Source: Mesorhizobium sp. SARCC-RB16n
GTDB lineage: Bacteria; Pseudomonadota; Alphaproteobacteria; Rhizobiales; Rhizobiaceae
Assembly (NCBI RefSeq): GCF_008520305.1
Contig: NZ_ML703279.1
Location: forward strand, 1-64,000
Direction: 5' to 3'
Length of the DNA: 64,000 nucleotides
Shown here: positions 17,223 to 25,649 of the stretch, one piece after another
How the letters are laid out: every line of letters starts with the position of its first letter
How positions within the stretch are numbered: position 1 is the stretch's first letter
Program-made: the position numbers and the translations under genes
Notes under the pieces: generated by a model
Database searches by the model: none
What the model was told of the DNA's origin: nothing
The model's input: only the letters and a program-made list of their open reading frames with translations

Positions 17223-19331
17223 ATGACGGTAGACGACCCCCTTCAGCCGCCACTTCCCCGTACCGAGCCTCGGATCAGGGTCCTTCATGACGAGGTCACG
17301 ATCGATCGGTATGGATGGCTTCGCGACCAGGAGGATCCTGATGTCCGTGCGTATTTGGAAGCGGAAAACAGCTACGCGGATCAGGCAACAGCTCACCTGA
17401 AAGAGCTAAAGGCGCAGCTCATTGCTGAAATCGAAGGACGCATGTCTTGCAACGGCGACTCACCTGGCTTTCAGGTTGGACCTTACGAGTATTTCCAACG
17501 CTGGCAGCACGGTCAAACTCATCCCATTTGGTGGCGGCGCCCAGTAACCGGCGGTGCTGACGAACTCGTTGTTGACCCAAACGCGATCCATGGTAGCCAG
17601 GTTTTTTACAGGCTGGGTGTGTTGGAGCCTAGCGACGACGGGCGCTATGTTGCCTTCAGTTTCGATCTCGTCGGTGACGAGAGCTACGCGCTGATAGTGC
17701 GCGATATGGAGAGCGGCCGCGAGATTTGGCGCGACAAGAGGCGTGTCGTGCATGTTGTCTGGGCCACTGACGGGCACACCCTCTTTTTCGAACGGGAGCG
17801 AACTGGCCCGCGACGGTGCAACCAGATTGTTCGGTTGGACGTCGAAGCTGCCGATTCCAAGGTTGTATTCGAGGAAGTCAATGAGCAGCTCGCGCTACGG
17901 GTGAGACGTTCTGATAGTGGTGCCTGGTTGTTTCTCGACGTATTCAGGACTTGCGATAATTCCGCAGGACCTCAGAAAACGGCAGTAGAGGTGTGGTCTC
18001 TGCCCGCCGACAGGCCGTTGAGCAGTTGGCGCCGGATCGTGAAGCGTGACCTAGGAGTTGAAGTTTTTGCCGAACACTGGCAAAATAGCTTCCTTTTTCG
18101 TGTGGATGACGTCGGGCCGAATTTTCGGCTGGTGCGCGCGCCAATGGACGACCCTTCCCTGTCATGCTGGGAGGAGGTCATTCCGAGCCAATTCGGGGTA
18201 ACACTCGAGCAGATTCACTTGCTGGAAGGTCACCTGATCATATTGGAGCGTGAAGGCCTTCGTCCCCGCCTGGTCTCACTGGACCGGAATGGGCGGATCA
18301 CCACAACAATTGTTCCGGATGAACCGAGTTGCACTCTAGGAATAGGCGTGTCGGCCGGTGGTCACTACTCAGTCCCTCGGCATGCATTCCGAGGATCGAA
18401 GTTAGTCTACTCGATCAGCTCCTTTGTGACGCCACACACTATAGTCAAACACGATCTCGACCGCCACCAATCGACTATCCTGCATCGGACACTCATCCCT
18501 GGCTACGATGGTTGTCGATATGAGGCGAGCGTTGCTATGGCGCAAGCGGAGGACGGGACAAATATCCCAATCTCGCTGGTCGCCCGACGGGACCGCCCGA
18601 CGCCAGGACCAATACTGTTATATGTGTACGGCTGTTACGGAACCTCGATTTGGCCTTCATTCAATGCTGCGCGATTGAGCCTGCTTGATCGTGGTGTGGC
18701 GTTCGGCATAGCGCACGTTCGCGGTGGGGGCGAACTTGGCCGCCCTTGGCGCGAGGCGGCGATGGGCGGCAAAAAGCGGATGACCTATACAGATCTGATC
18801 GATGCAGTCGGTGCCTTGGTTGAGCTTGGGTACGCCTGCCCTGATCGGGTTGTGATTCAGGGACAGAGCGGGGGCGGCGGTACGGTGCTTGCAACTGCTA
18901 CACTACGGCCTGAACTGTTCCGAGCCGTAGTAGCTGAGGTCCCCGTCGCGGACATACTCGACACACAATTAGACTTCTCTTTGCCGTACGCGCTGCTCGA
19001 GACAGCGGAGTACGGAAACCCCCAGAGAGCCGGCGACTATCGCTACTTGCGTACCTACGATCCGTACTACAATCTGAGTCACTCCGTCCGGCTACCTCCT
19101 ACTTATGTCGACACCTCCCTGAATGATGGCCAAGTGCTCTGCTATCAACCGGCCCGCTACGTGGCCCAGCGACGCTCGATTTCCGCTGATCGCGATCCAC
19201 AGCTTATCCTTCGCACGCAATTTGTAGGGGGGCACGGCGGCGCCTCGCATGGAGCTGAAGTAGCTGAGGAACCAGCCTTTCGGATCGCATGGATGCTCGA
19301 TCATCTAACCTGTCTCTGTCGTGAATCATGA
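17223..19331 (+). CDS. S9-family oligopeptidase (prolyl oligopeptidase / oligopeptidase B type)
   Basis: 702-residue serine peptidase. An N-terminal beta-propeller covers about residues 10-420 (starting TEPRIRVLHDEVTIDRYGWL) and an alpha/beta-hydrolase domain covers about 450-702. The catalytic triad is visible: Ser549 in IQGQSGGGG, Asp635 in SLNDGQVLCYQPARYVA, His671 in GGHGGASHG. Length and motif spacing fit oligopeptidase B. The nucleophile context GQSGGG differs slightly from the common G[RG]SAGG. No signal peptide, so cytosolic; it would trim short peptides. It stands alone after the eut genes, with GAGGA upstream of the ATG, and before IS110 debris. Confidence 0.88.
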   Translation: MTVDDPLQPPLPRTEPRIRVLHDEVTIDRYGWLRDQEDPDVRAYLEAENSYADQATAHLKELKAQLIAEIEGRMSCNGDSPGFQVGPYEYFQRWQHGQTHPIWWRRPVTGGADELVVDPNAIHGSQVFYRLGVLEPSDDGRYVAFSFDLVGDESYALIVRDMESGREIWRDKRRVVHVVWATDGHTLFFERERTGPRRCNQIVRLDVEAADSKVVFEEVNEQLALRVRRSDSGAWLFLDVFRTCDNSAGPQKTAVEVWSLPADRPLSSWRRIVKRDLGVEVFAEHWQNSFLFRVDDVGPNFRLVRAPMDDPSLSCWEEVIPSQFGVTLEQIHLLEGHLIILEREGLRPRLVSLDRNGRITTTIVPDEPSCTLGIGVSAGGHYSVPRHAFRGSKLVYSISSFVTPHTIVKHDLDRHQSTILHRTLIPGYDGCRYEASVAMAQAEDGTNIPISLVARRDRPTPGPILLYVYGCYGTSIWPSFNAARLSLLDRGVAFGIAHVRGGGELGRPWREAAMGGKKRMTYTDLIDAVGALVELGYACPDRVVIQGQSGGGGTVLATATLRPELFRAVVAEVPVADILDTQLDFSLPYALLETAEYGNPQRAGDYRYLRTYDPYYNLSHSVRLPPTYVDTSLNDGQVLCYQPARYVAQRRSISADRDPQLILRTQFVGGHGGASHGAEVAEEPAFRIAWMLDHLTCLCRES

Positions 19332-19456
19332 CTGTCAGTCAGCTGCTTCCAAACTTATAGTCTGGAGAGCGTGACCTGATGTGGTGGACGGCCTCCGCTC
19401 CCGGCATCGCAATGTGCCAAAGTGTGGCTGTCGAAAGTCACATGAGGGAGCCGTCC

Positions 19457-20480
19457 ATGGAGAAGATTACCACAATTGGGGTGGATATCGCCAAGCACCT
19501 GTTCCAGGTCCACGGGATCAATGTTGCTGGCGCAACCGTGACCCGCCGTAAGCTGCGCCGCGACGATATCGTTGGATTCTTCGAGGCTTTGCCGCCGTGC
19601 CCGATCGGTATCGAGGCTTGTGCGACAGGACACCACTGGGCTCGGGTTCTAATGGCACTGGGCCACGAGGTTCGGCTGATGCCGGCGTCTTACGTCAAGC
19701 CATAGGTGAAGCGGCAGAAGAATGACGCCACTGATGCAGAGGCGATTTGCGAGGCGGTGACGCGGCCGACGATGCGCTTCGTTCCGGTGAAGAGCGAGGA
19801 GCAACAGAGTGTGCTGATGCTACATCGGGTCCACGAGCTTTTGATCCGGCAGCGGACGATGCTGGTGAACGCCTTGCGGCCACTTGGCCGAGTTCGGCAT
19901 CGTAACGCGACAGGGGATTGCCGGGGTCGGTATGCTGATCGCGTTGATCGACGACGGTGATCCCGATCCCATCCCGCCGCTTGCGCGGTCCGCACTTCTT
20001 CCGCTGATCCAGCAGTTGCGGGAGGTGCACGAGAAGGTCCGTGAGATGGACCGCCAGATTCATGCGTGGCATCGCTCGAATGAGTTGAGCCGACGCCTTG
20101 AGACGATCCCCGGAATAGGCCCGATCACTGCCAGCGCACTCACCGCGACAGTGACAGACGCATCGCTCTTCAAATCCGGCCGACAACTGGCGGCGTGGAT
20201 AGGCCTGGTGCCGCGGCAGAACTCATCGGGTGGCAAGGACCGCCTCGGAAGGATCAGCAAACAAGGCGATCCCTATCTCCGCCGGCTTCTCGTTGTCGGA
20301 GCACACGCAGTGCTTCGTTTCAGCCGCAAGGCCAAAGTTGCACCTACGCGATGGGCCGCCGAGCTTCTGGTGAAGAAGCCGTACAACGTCGTCGCTGTTG
20401 CCTTGGCGAACAAGATGGCACGGATCGTCTGGGCGCTAATGACGACGGGCAGGCGCTTTGAGTATACCGTCGCCCTTTGA
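19457..20480 (+). pseudogene. IS110-family transposase, inactivated
   Basis: DEDD transposase with recognisable landmarks: GVDIAKHLFQVHG near the start, GIEACATGHHWAR, KNDATDAEAICEAVTRP, then the C-terminal transposase_20 part (RLETIPGIGPITASALTATV, SGGKDRLGRISKQGD). Two lesions are visible. A TAG at 19703-19705 replaces the usual Tyr in YVKPYVKRQKND, and about two bases are missing near 19880, shifting PLGRV to the HLAEF frame. Both prevent a full-length product. A second, more decayed IS110 lies at 39203-40180. Confidence 0.85.
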
Positions 20481-20770
20481 AAGATCGCGAGGATGCAGAA
20501 ACTGGTGAGGTGCTGATGGTGTGATGGCGAACGGTCGAGCCGGGATCGGACAAACCCGATCAGTGGGCGCCGCTTGAAAGCGCGTTGACCTGTCTGGGAT
20601 CCGAACGCGGACTACATCAGGGCCAGCGGCAAGAACGCGCCGCAATCAAAGGCCGTATACATGCCTGCACCCGACCAATCGTCAGAAACGCCGAAAACAC
20701 TTGCCACGCGGGGGCCGTCCATACATGCCACTGAACTTTCACCCAGCGGCAATTAGAGGCTCAGCCGTTT

Positions 20771-20932
20771 TGATCCGATACCATACTTTGGACCGCCGGA
20801 AGGTGGAGTTTTCCGGCTGTTGATCCGATACCATACTTTGGACCGCCGGAAGGTGGAGTTTTCCGGCTGTTTGATCCGATACTGATCCGATACCATACTT
20901 TGGACCGCCGGAAGGTGGAGTTTTCCGGCTGT
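20771..20932 (-). repeat. Three perfect tandem copies of a 50-bp IS3-end sequence with internal hairpin
   Basis: The 50-bp unit beginning TGATCCGATACCATACTTTG occurs at 20771-20820, 20821-20870 and 20883-20932 without a mismatch. An 11-bp partial copy (20872-20882) lies between the second and third. Each unit contains GCCGGAA and its complement TTCCGGC around a 9-base loop, a 7-bp GC-rich stem. The block abuts the stop of the IS3 orfB gene (20935), so it is most likely the repeated terminal region of this element. Spacing is too short and too regular for a CRISPR. Confidence 0.85.
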
Positions 20933-20934
20933 TT

Positions 20935-21774
20935 TCACGATGGCGGGCTGGCGGAGCCATCGAGATTGATCAACGAGATCGGAACCTTGTGCCCGATTGC
21001 GCCATGTGGACGCACCTCGTTGTAGTATCTGCGCCAATCCTCCAACTTTTCGGCCGCGTCGGCAAGCGTCAGGAACCAATGGGCGTTCAAACATTCCGCC
21101 CTGAAGCGGCCGTTGAAGGCTTCGATGTAAGCGTTGTCCGTTGGCTTTCCCGGTCGCGAGAAGTCGAGCGTGACGCCCCTGGTGTAGGCCCACAGATCGA
21201 GGTCGCGGGAGACGAACTCCGAGCCTTGATCTACCCGGATAGTCTTCGGATAGCCGATCTTGGGGCAAACCTTTTCCAGTGTCCTGACCACATCCTCGGC
21301 TCGGTAACTGAAGCGCGGGTCGAGCACCGGCACGTAGCGTGAGAACGTATCGACGACCGTCAGGACCCGGATCTTCTTGCCCGTCGCGAGCTGGTCGTGA
21401 ACGAAGTCCATTGCCCACACGTCGTTGGGTTCGACGGCTGGCTGGCGATCGTCTCGCAGCTTCGCCTTCACCCGGCGCTTCGGCGTCTTGTTCCTCAGTT
21501 GAAGGCCCAAGTCCCTGTAAATGCGATAGGTTCGCTTCATGTTGATGTCCCAGCCCTCCCGCGTGAGCATCACGTGCACGCGCCGGTAGCCATAGCGAAC
21601 CCGGTTCGCACAGATGTCTTTGATCCGAGCTTCGATGCCGGCCTGGTCACGGCGGCGGGACTTGTAGTGATAGGTCGAGGTGTCGAACTCCAGAACACGG
21701 CACGCTCGCCGTATCGACACGTTCCAATCAGCACAGGTATCGGCCACCAGCTCGCGTTTGCGACCAGGCCTCAC
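20935..21774 (-). CDS. IS3-family transposase OrfB (IS407-like)
   Basis: 279-residue integrase-core transposase subunit. The HTH_21 segment is near 45-100 (RYGYRRVHVMLTREGW). The catalytic triad reads WAMDFVHD (Asp), IRVDQGSEF (Asp) and TDNAYIEAFNGRFR (Glu). The start overlaps the stop of orfA (21771-21774), the usual arrangement for making an OrfAB fusion by frameshifting. The frame is intact. The product depends on a complete orfA, which appears truncated here. Confidence 0.88.
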   Translation of the reverse strand: MRPGRKRELVADTCADWNVSIRRACRVLEFDTSTYHYKSRRRDQAGIEARIKDICANRVRYGYRRVHVMLTREGWDINMKRTYRIYRDLGLQLRNKTPKRRVKAKLRDDRQPAVEPNDVWAMDFVHDQLATGKKIRVLTVVDTFSRYVPVLDPRFSYRAEDVVRTLEKVCPKIGYPKTIRVDQGSEFVSRDLDLWAYTRGVTLDFSRPGKPTDNAYIEAFNGRFRAECLNAHWFLTLADAAEKLEDWRRYYNEVRPHGAIGHKVPISLINLDGSASPPS

Positions 21775-22022
21775 AGTTTTCGGCGGATCACGTCCTGCAG
21801 CATCTCCTTGTCCAGCGACAGGTCGGCGACCAGCTTCCTGAGCTTGCCGTTCTCGTCCTCCAGCTGCTTCAGCCGCTTCATCTCCGTCGGCAGCAGCCCG
21901 TCATATTTCTTTTTCCAGTTGAAGTAGGTCGCCTGGCTGATCCCGGCCCTCCGGCAGATCTCCGCCATCGTCCTGCGGTGGAGATGAGCCGCGGCTCGAA
22001 GCAGGCTTGACAGATCCCGCAC
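21771..22022 (-). pseudogene. IS3-family transposase OrfA, apparently truncated at the N-terminus
   Basis: The frame contains the HTH_Tnp_1 core AEICRRAGISQATYFNWKKK and the leucine-rich tail EMKRLKQLEDENGKLRKLVA, ending ...LSLDKEMLQDVI. The family normally begins about 20 residues earlier with a basic stretch such as MxKSRFTEEQI; here it is replaced by an unrelated MRDLSSLLRAAAHLH. The left end of the IS3 element is therefore missing, and the junction lies around 21975-22030. Beyond it the reading returns to methylaspartate ammonia-lyase sequence. Confidence 0.65.
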
Positions 22023-22039
22023 TCAAGCGCGACGGTACC

Positions 22040-22377
22040 CGGTTATAGTGGAAGCACTCGAAAACGCGCCCACAGGCCTCAACATAGCGAGACGCATCGA
22101 CCTCGAGAAGCCGTCCCGTTACGACACGCGAGGTTAAATCTGAGATTTGAGCAGTATCGAACAACGGAGCGCGTCCGCCAGCACGCAGAACGGCCGTCAT
22201 ATCGCCCCACACAACAGTGTCGTCTGTAAGCACAAGTCCGACGCTCAGCGACGATGCCGGAACACGTAACGAGGTGAGGCCGGGCGTTGCAGGTTCACCC
22301 GTCCTGGGTAGCTCCGGCCCGGATCGCAGCTTGGTCGTCACAGAAAAATGCACCATTGCCAGGCGCGGGGAGGACAT
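22040..22377 (-). pseudogene. Methylaspartate ammonia-lyase, N-terminal remnant
   Basis: A frame from ATG 22377 reads PATPGLTSLRVPASSLSVGL, then VLTDDTVVWGDMTAVLRAGG, then APLFDTAQISDLTSRVVTG, which resembles the N-terminal domain of methylaspartate ammonia-lyase (TPGF..xRQPGExxSVxLxL, GDCxAVQYSGxGGRxPLF). Only about 110 of the usual 410 residues remain before the frame runs into IS3 sequence. The catalytic enolase-type barrel is gone, so the product cannot be active. The full enzyme deaminates 3-methylaspartate to mesaconate in glutamate fermentation. The assignment is by motif memory, moderately sure. Confidence 0.6.
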
Positions 22378-22658
22378 CTTTGATCTGCACTTCGTTTTGT
22401 TCGATTTATCGGACGACGTCGACGGGCGGGCGCGGTTCGATCCCCTGCCCACCCAATAATGAGCCATCTGGCATGGAGTTCGCCAATACATTGTCCGAGG
22501 TGGTGCCATCGCGTTTCGGCCGGCCTGCCCTCGAACGGCGTTAACCATCTATACAGAACCGGCGGAACGCAATGATAGTCCCGGCGAAACGACGTTTGCC
22601 GCCCCGGAAATAGCATCTCTTTTTGTCGGGGCTGTTGCATAGCGTGAATTGAAGCTCG

Positions 22659-23846
22659 CTACTTGATCACGAGTTGCCTTGGAAATGTTGTGAGGTCTTC
22701 GCGACCGAACTCATTGACAACAAATGACTGGGTGAGAACGATACCTATATCGTCAAGCCATAAACCCGGCATCATATGAAATGCCATACCAGGCTCCAGC
22801 ATCGTACGATCGCTTTCGCGAAGACTTGCAGTTCGTTCACCCCACGTCGGAGGGAATCCTATCCCGATCGAATATCCAATCCTGGAGTCTTTGTGAAACC
22901 CGTGCCGAGCGATCGTTTTTCCCCAGATCTGGGCCACCTCTCCGCATGTAACGCCGGGTCTGACTGCTTCCAACGCTGCCTCGATTCCTTCTGTAACTGC
23001 ATCTGCAAGACGAAGATAAGATTCCGGCGGAGAACCGAGGTACACCGTCCGGCTGATGGGTGCATGATATCGGCGCCTGCAGCCAGACGTTTCGATATTA
23101 ACCGGTGTATCGTGGTCAATGGTGCGGTCTGACCAGGGCGCATGAGGCTCGCCCGTTCGTGATCCAGTCAGGACGTAAGGCGCACTTGAGGGATAAACAC
23201 CGCCGTACTCGGGAGTTCCTGCGATCATCCGACGGTATATCACCGACGTCAAGTCGCACTCACGGATCCCAGCCTGCACCGCCTCGACGGCATCGGCAAT
23301 AATCGCGTTTGATATTTGACCGGCTTCTCGAAGAATGGCTACCTCCGCAGCGCTTTTGCGAATGCGCATCCAGTTGATCAGCAGCTCCGCGTCGAGGAAG
23401 CGATTTGCCGGAAGAGATTCGAGGAGTCGATTATGGATTCGGGCAGTGTAGTAGAACGAGCCTGTCTCAACCCCAATTGCCTTGAGCGTCGGGCAAATCT
23501 CTTTAAGTTCCGCAACGACGAAATCGACAGGATCCTTCTCCGAGGACTGTACGTAGTCATCCGTGTATGGACGGATCGAATCGTCGGACAGGTACGTCAT
23601 TCGCCGGACAGAGACTGCGTCCATAGATCGGCCAATCCAAATTGGCTCGCTAACGTCGCGATGAACGATCATAATCTGAAAGACATAGAACGAATAAGCT
23701 TCGTAGCCCGTCAGATAGCAAATATTGGAGGGTTCGCTTATCAGAAGCGTATCCATTTCTCGCCGTTCCATCTCGGACTTTAGCTTAGCCAAGCGCCCAG
23801 CATATTCCTCCGTTTTGAACAAAATCCCGTCTCCGGTTGGGCTCAT
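22659..23846 (-). CDS. DoeA-like M24-family hydrolase (second ectoine-hydrolase/creatinase-type paralog)
   Basis: 395-residue creatinase-fold protein. The start at ATG 23846 is chosen because AAAGGAAA lies upstream and the protein then begins 10 residues before FKTEEYAGRL; an upstream ATG at 23909 is less likely. The C-terminal half contains RHGFHKDSRIGYSIGIGFPP and FHMMPGLWLDDIGIVLTQSF, typical of DoeA-type enzymes. At the metal-ligand positions it reads NIETSGCRRRYHAPISRTVY, with no DxG or second Asp, so metal independence is likely. It is more DoeA-like than the 15787 copy. Alternative: another cyclic-amide or creatine-like hydrolase. Confidence 0.72.
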   Translation of the reverse strand: MSPTGDGILFKTEEYAGRLAKLKSEMERREMDTLLISEPSNICYLTGYEAYSFYVFQIMIVHRDVSEPIWIGRSMDAVSVRRMTYLSDDSIRPYTDDYVQSSEKDPVDFVVAELKEICPTLKAIGVETGSFYYTARIHNRLLESLPANRFLDAELLINWMRIRKSAAEVAILREAGQISNAIIADAVEAVQAGIRECDLTSVIYRRMIAGTPEYGGVYPSSAPYVLTGSRTGEPHAPWSDRTIDHDTPVNIETSGCRRRYHAPISRTVYLGSPPESYLRLADAVTEGIEAALEAVRPGVTCGEVAQIWGKTIARHGFHKDSRIGYSIGIGFPPTWGERTASLRESDRTMLEPGMAFHMMPGLWLDDIGIVLTQSFVVNEFGREDLTTFPRQLVIK

Positions 23847-24181
23847 TTCGGCTATTTCCTTTGTCAAATGCGAGTGGATACGCAGTATTTCAGCAGGAAT
23901 CACGTCCATCTATCTTCCACACACCAGCAAATCGACTTGTGAGGATAATAAATAGTCCAAGCGGGTTGTTGAGGCAAGTTGCATCTTCTCAACGGATGCC
24001 TAAGCCGCGTTCGCAATAATCCTCGCCAGCGCTCTTGTCCATATCCGAAATGAGGTCACTTCGGACTTCAATGAGTACGCGTGGGTTCTGTCTCTGCTCG
24101 CCATGCAACGGTATAAGTAAAGTTTCCGACATCGACTCCCGTACGGAAATTAAGCGCGGCCTATTACATTGGGGCTACTAC

Positions 24182-25543
24182 TTAGCGAAGGCGCTGTAGC
24201 GTCGAGCTGCTAGTCAGCTTGACTAGGCCAACACCATTCTCGATGGTGATTTCTGTGCCAAATGGCTTCGAGAGCTTCTGTACACGCTGCAGAATGGCGT
24301 TGGCTGACGGCGCAGGGGCGACACGTGGCACGCCTCTGTTGGCCAACCGTTCCGAGTAGCCGAGTTCGACCGGAAAGAGCCTCAATTCGACGAGCCGATT
24401 ATCGTCATATCGACTAACAGCGACAATACTCTGGTAGAATAACGTACTTGGAAACTCTTTCATTGCTTCGACCAGCAAATCGGCGACCGTGTCGACACGA
24501 GGGTCTTTTCCGTGCTCGGCAAAGTAGTCAGCCCCCTCAACCATCTGGAGATTGTCGAAGAAGAAATTCCCTAAGCTATAAAAGATCGGTCGACCCTTGT
24601 AGATCTCTATTCCTCGCAACTGGTGCGGCCCATGCCCGACATATGCGTCAGCCCCGGTATCAATCAGCCTACGTGCTAACGATTGTTCATAATCAGGTGG
24701 CTCCTGGCTCCATTCGCCTGGCTCATGACCATGGTTGCTGACAATTAGGAAGTCAGCGAACTGCTTGCCTTGACGAACGTTTCGGAGGATATCGTTGACA
24801 TCGCTGGAGTTCGGTTCGAAGCTATTTGTAACTTTGTCGCCTATCTTAAACGTCGCTCCAGAGAGGACGACCCGGTTTTCGGCCTCATGGCTCACGGAAT
24901 TGGGCAAAGCATCACGTATCTGCTTCAAGCTTTCGAGCATCTCACGCGGCACTTCGATGCTATGAGCCAGACGAAGAGTGGCAAGTCCTGCTCTGCCTGG
25001 CGCTTCACCCGCCGGATCGCAGGCACGAGACATAGGCGTGAACGTTGCAGCGAATGACACCAATGCCACACGACCGCGCGCGGTCTCCAGATACCGCGCA
25101 GCACCAGCTTGCGCCAAGTTCTCCCCGACACCGGCATAAACAATACCACTCTCGTCGAGCACTCGGCTTGTCTCCCGCATGCCTTCAACGCCCCAGTCGA
25201 ACGTGTGGTTGTTTGCGAAAGACAGGAGATTAAATCCCATTCTTTTCAAATCGTCACCCAGCTCTGGTGGGCCTACATGATAGGAATCACCGTTCACCTG
25301 GGGGCTTCCCTTGAACGTTCGGGTGTCAAAGATGTTCGTCTCTAGGTTGCCGAACGTAGCATCAGCGCTCCGAAGGATTTCGACAACGTCGCCGAAGCCG
25401 CTTTGCTGGTTCTTAGTTGCGGGTCGCCTCATCATGAGGTCGCCGACCGCTACCAAAGTGAAGCCCTCCCCGACGTTTGTCGCTGTAGAGCCGATATCAT
25501 CGAACGTGCTCTCTTGCATCGAATCTGAATCCTCACCGACCAA
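24182..25543 (-). CDS. CapA-family (poly-gamma-glutamate capsule-type) metallophosphatase-like protein
   Basis: 453-residue PGA_cap-domain protein. Conserved blocks are visible in order: LVAVGDLMMRRP near residue 30, FGNLETNIF near 65, LLSFANNHTFDWGVEGM near 105, FLIVSNHGHEP near 270, and AYVGHGPHQLRGIEIYKG near 300. These residues form the metal-binding calcineurin-like fold. No signal peptide or membrane span is evident, unlike capsule-linked CapA, which points to a cytosolic enzyme. ATG 25519 is an alternative start. The neighbours are an M24 hydrolase and an M20 amidohydrolase, so a role in breaking or sensing amide-linked compounds is possible; function unknown. Confidence 0.75.
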   Translation of the reverse strand: MVGEDSDSMQESTFDDIGSTATNVGEGFTLVAVGDLMMRRPATKNQQSGFGDVVEILRSADATFGNLETNIFDTRTFKGSPQVNGDSYHVGPPELGDDLKRMGFNLLSFANNHTFDWGVEGMRETSRVLDESGIVYAGVGENLAQAGAARYLETARGRVALVSFAATFTPMSRACDPAGEAPGRAGLATLRLAHSIEVPREMLESLKQIRDALPNSVSHEAENRVVLSGATFKIGDKVTNSFEPNSSDVNDILRNVRQGKQFADFLIVSNHGHEPGEWSQEPPDYEQSLARRLIDTGADAYVGHGPHQLRGIEIYKGRPIFYSLGNFFFDNLQMVEGADYFAEHGKDPRVDTVADLLVEAMKEFPSTLFYQSIVAVSRYDDNRLVELRLFPVELGYSERLANRGVPRVAPAPSANAILQRVQKLSKPFGTEITIENGVGLVKLTSSSTLQRLR

Positions 25544-25649
25544 TGAAAATTTTTCTGGACTTCAGTTTGCGCGGTGACTGGCTGCTGGTTTGAATGAGGG
25601 CTCACACCTCCGAAAGTGTGGTTGGGAATGAGCCCGGGAGAAACAAGAT

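Noticed and set aside
20771-20932. CRISPR-like repeated units
   Set aside because: Only three 50-bp copies, two directly adjoining without spacers, located at an IS3 end; not a CRISPR array.
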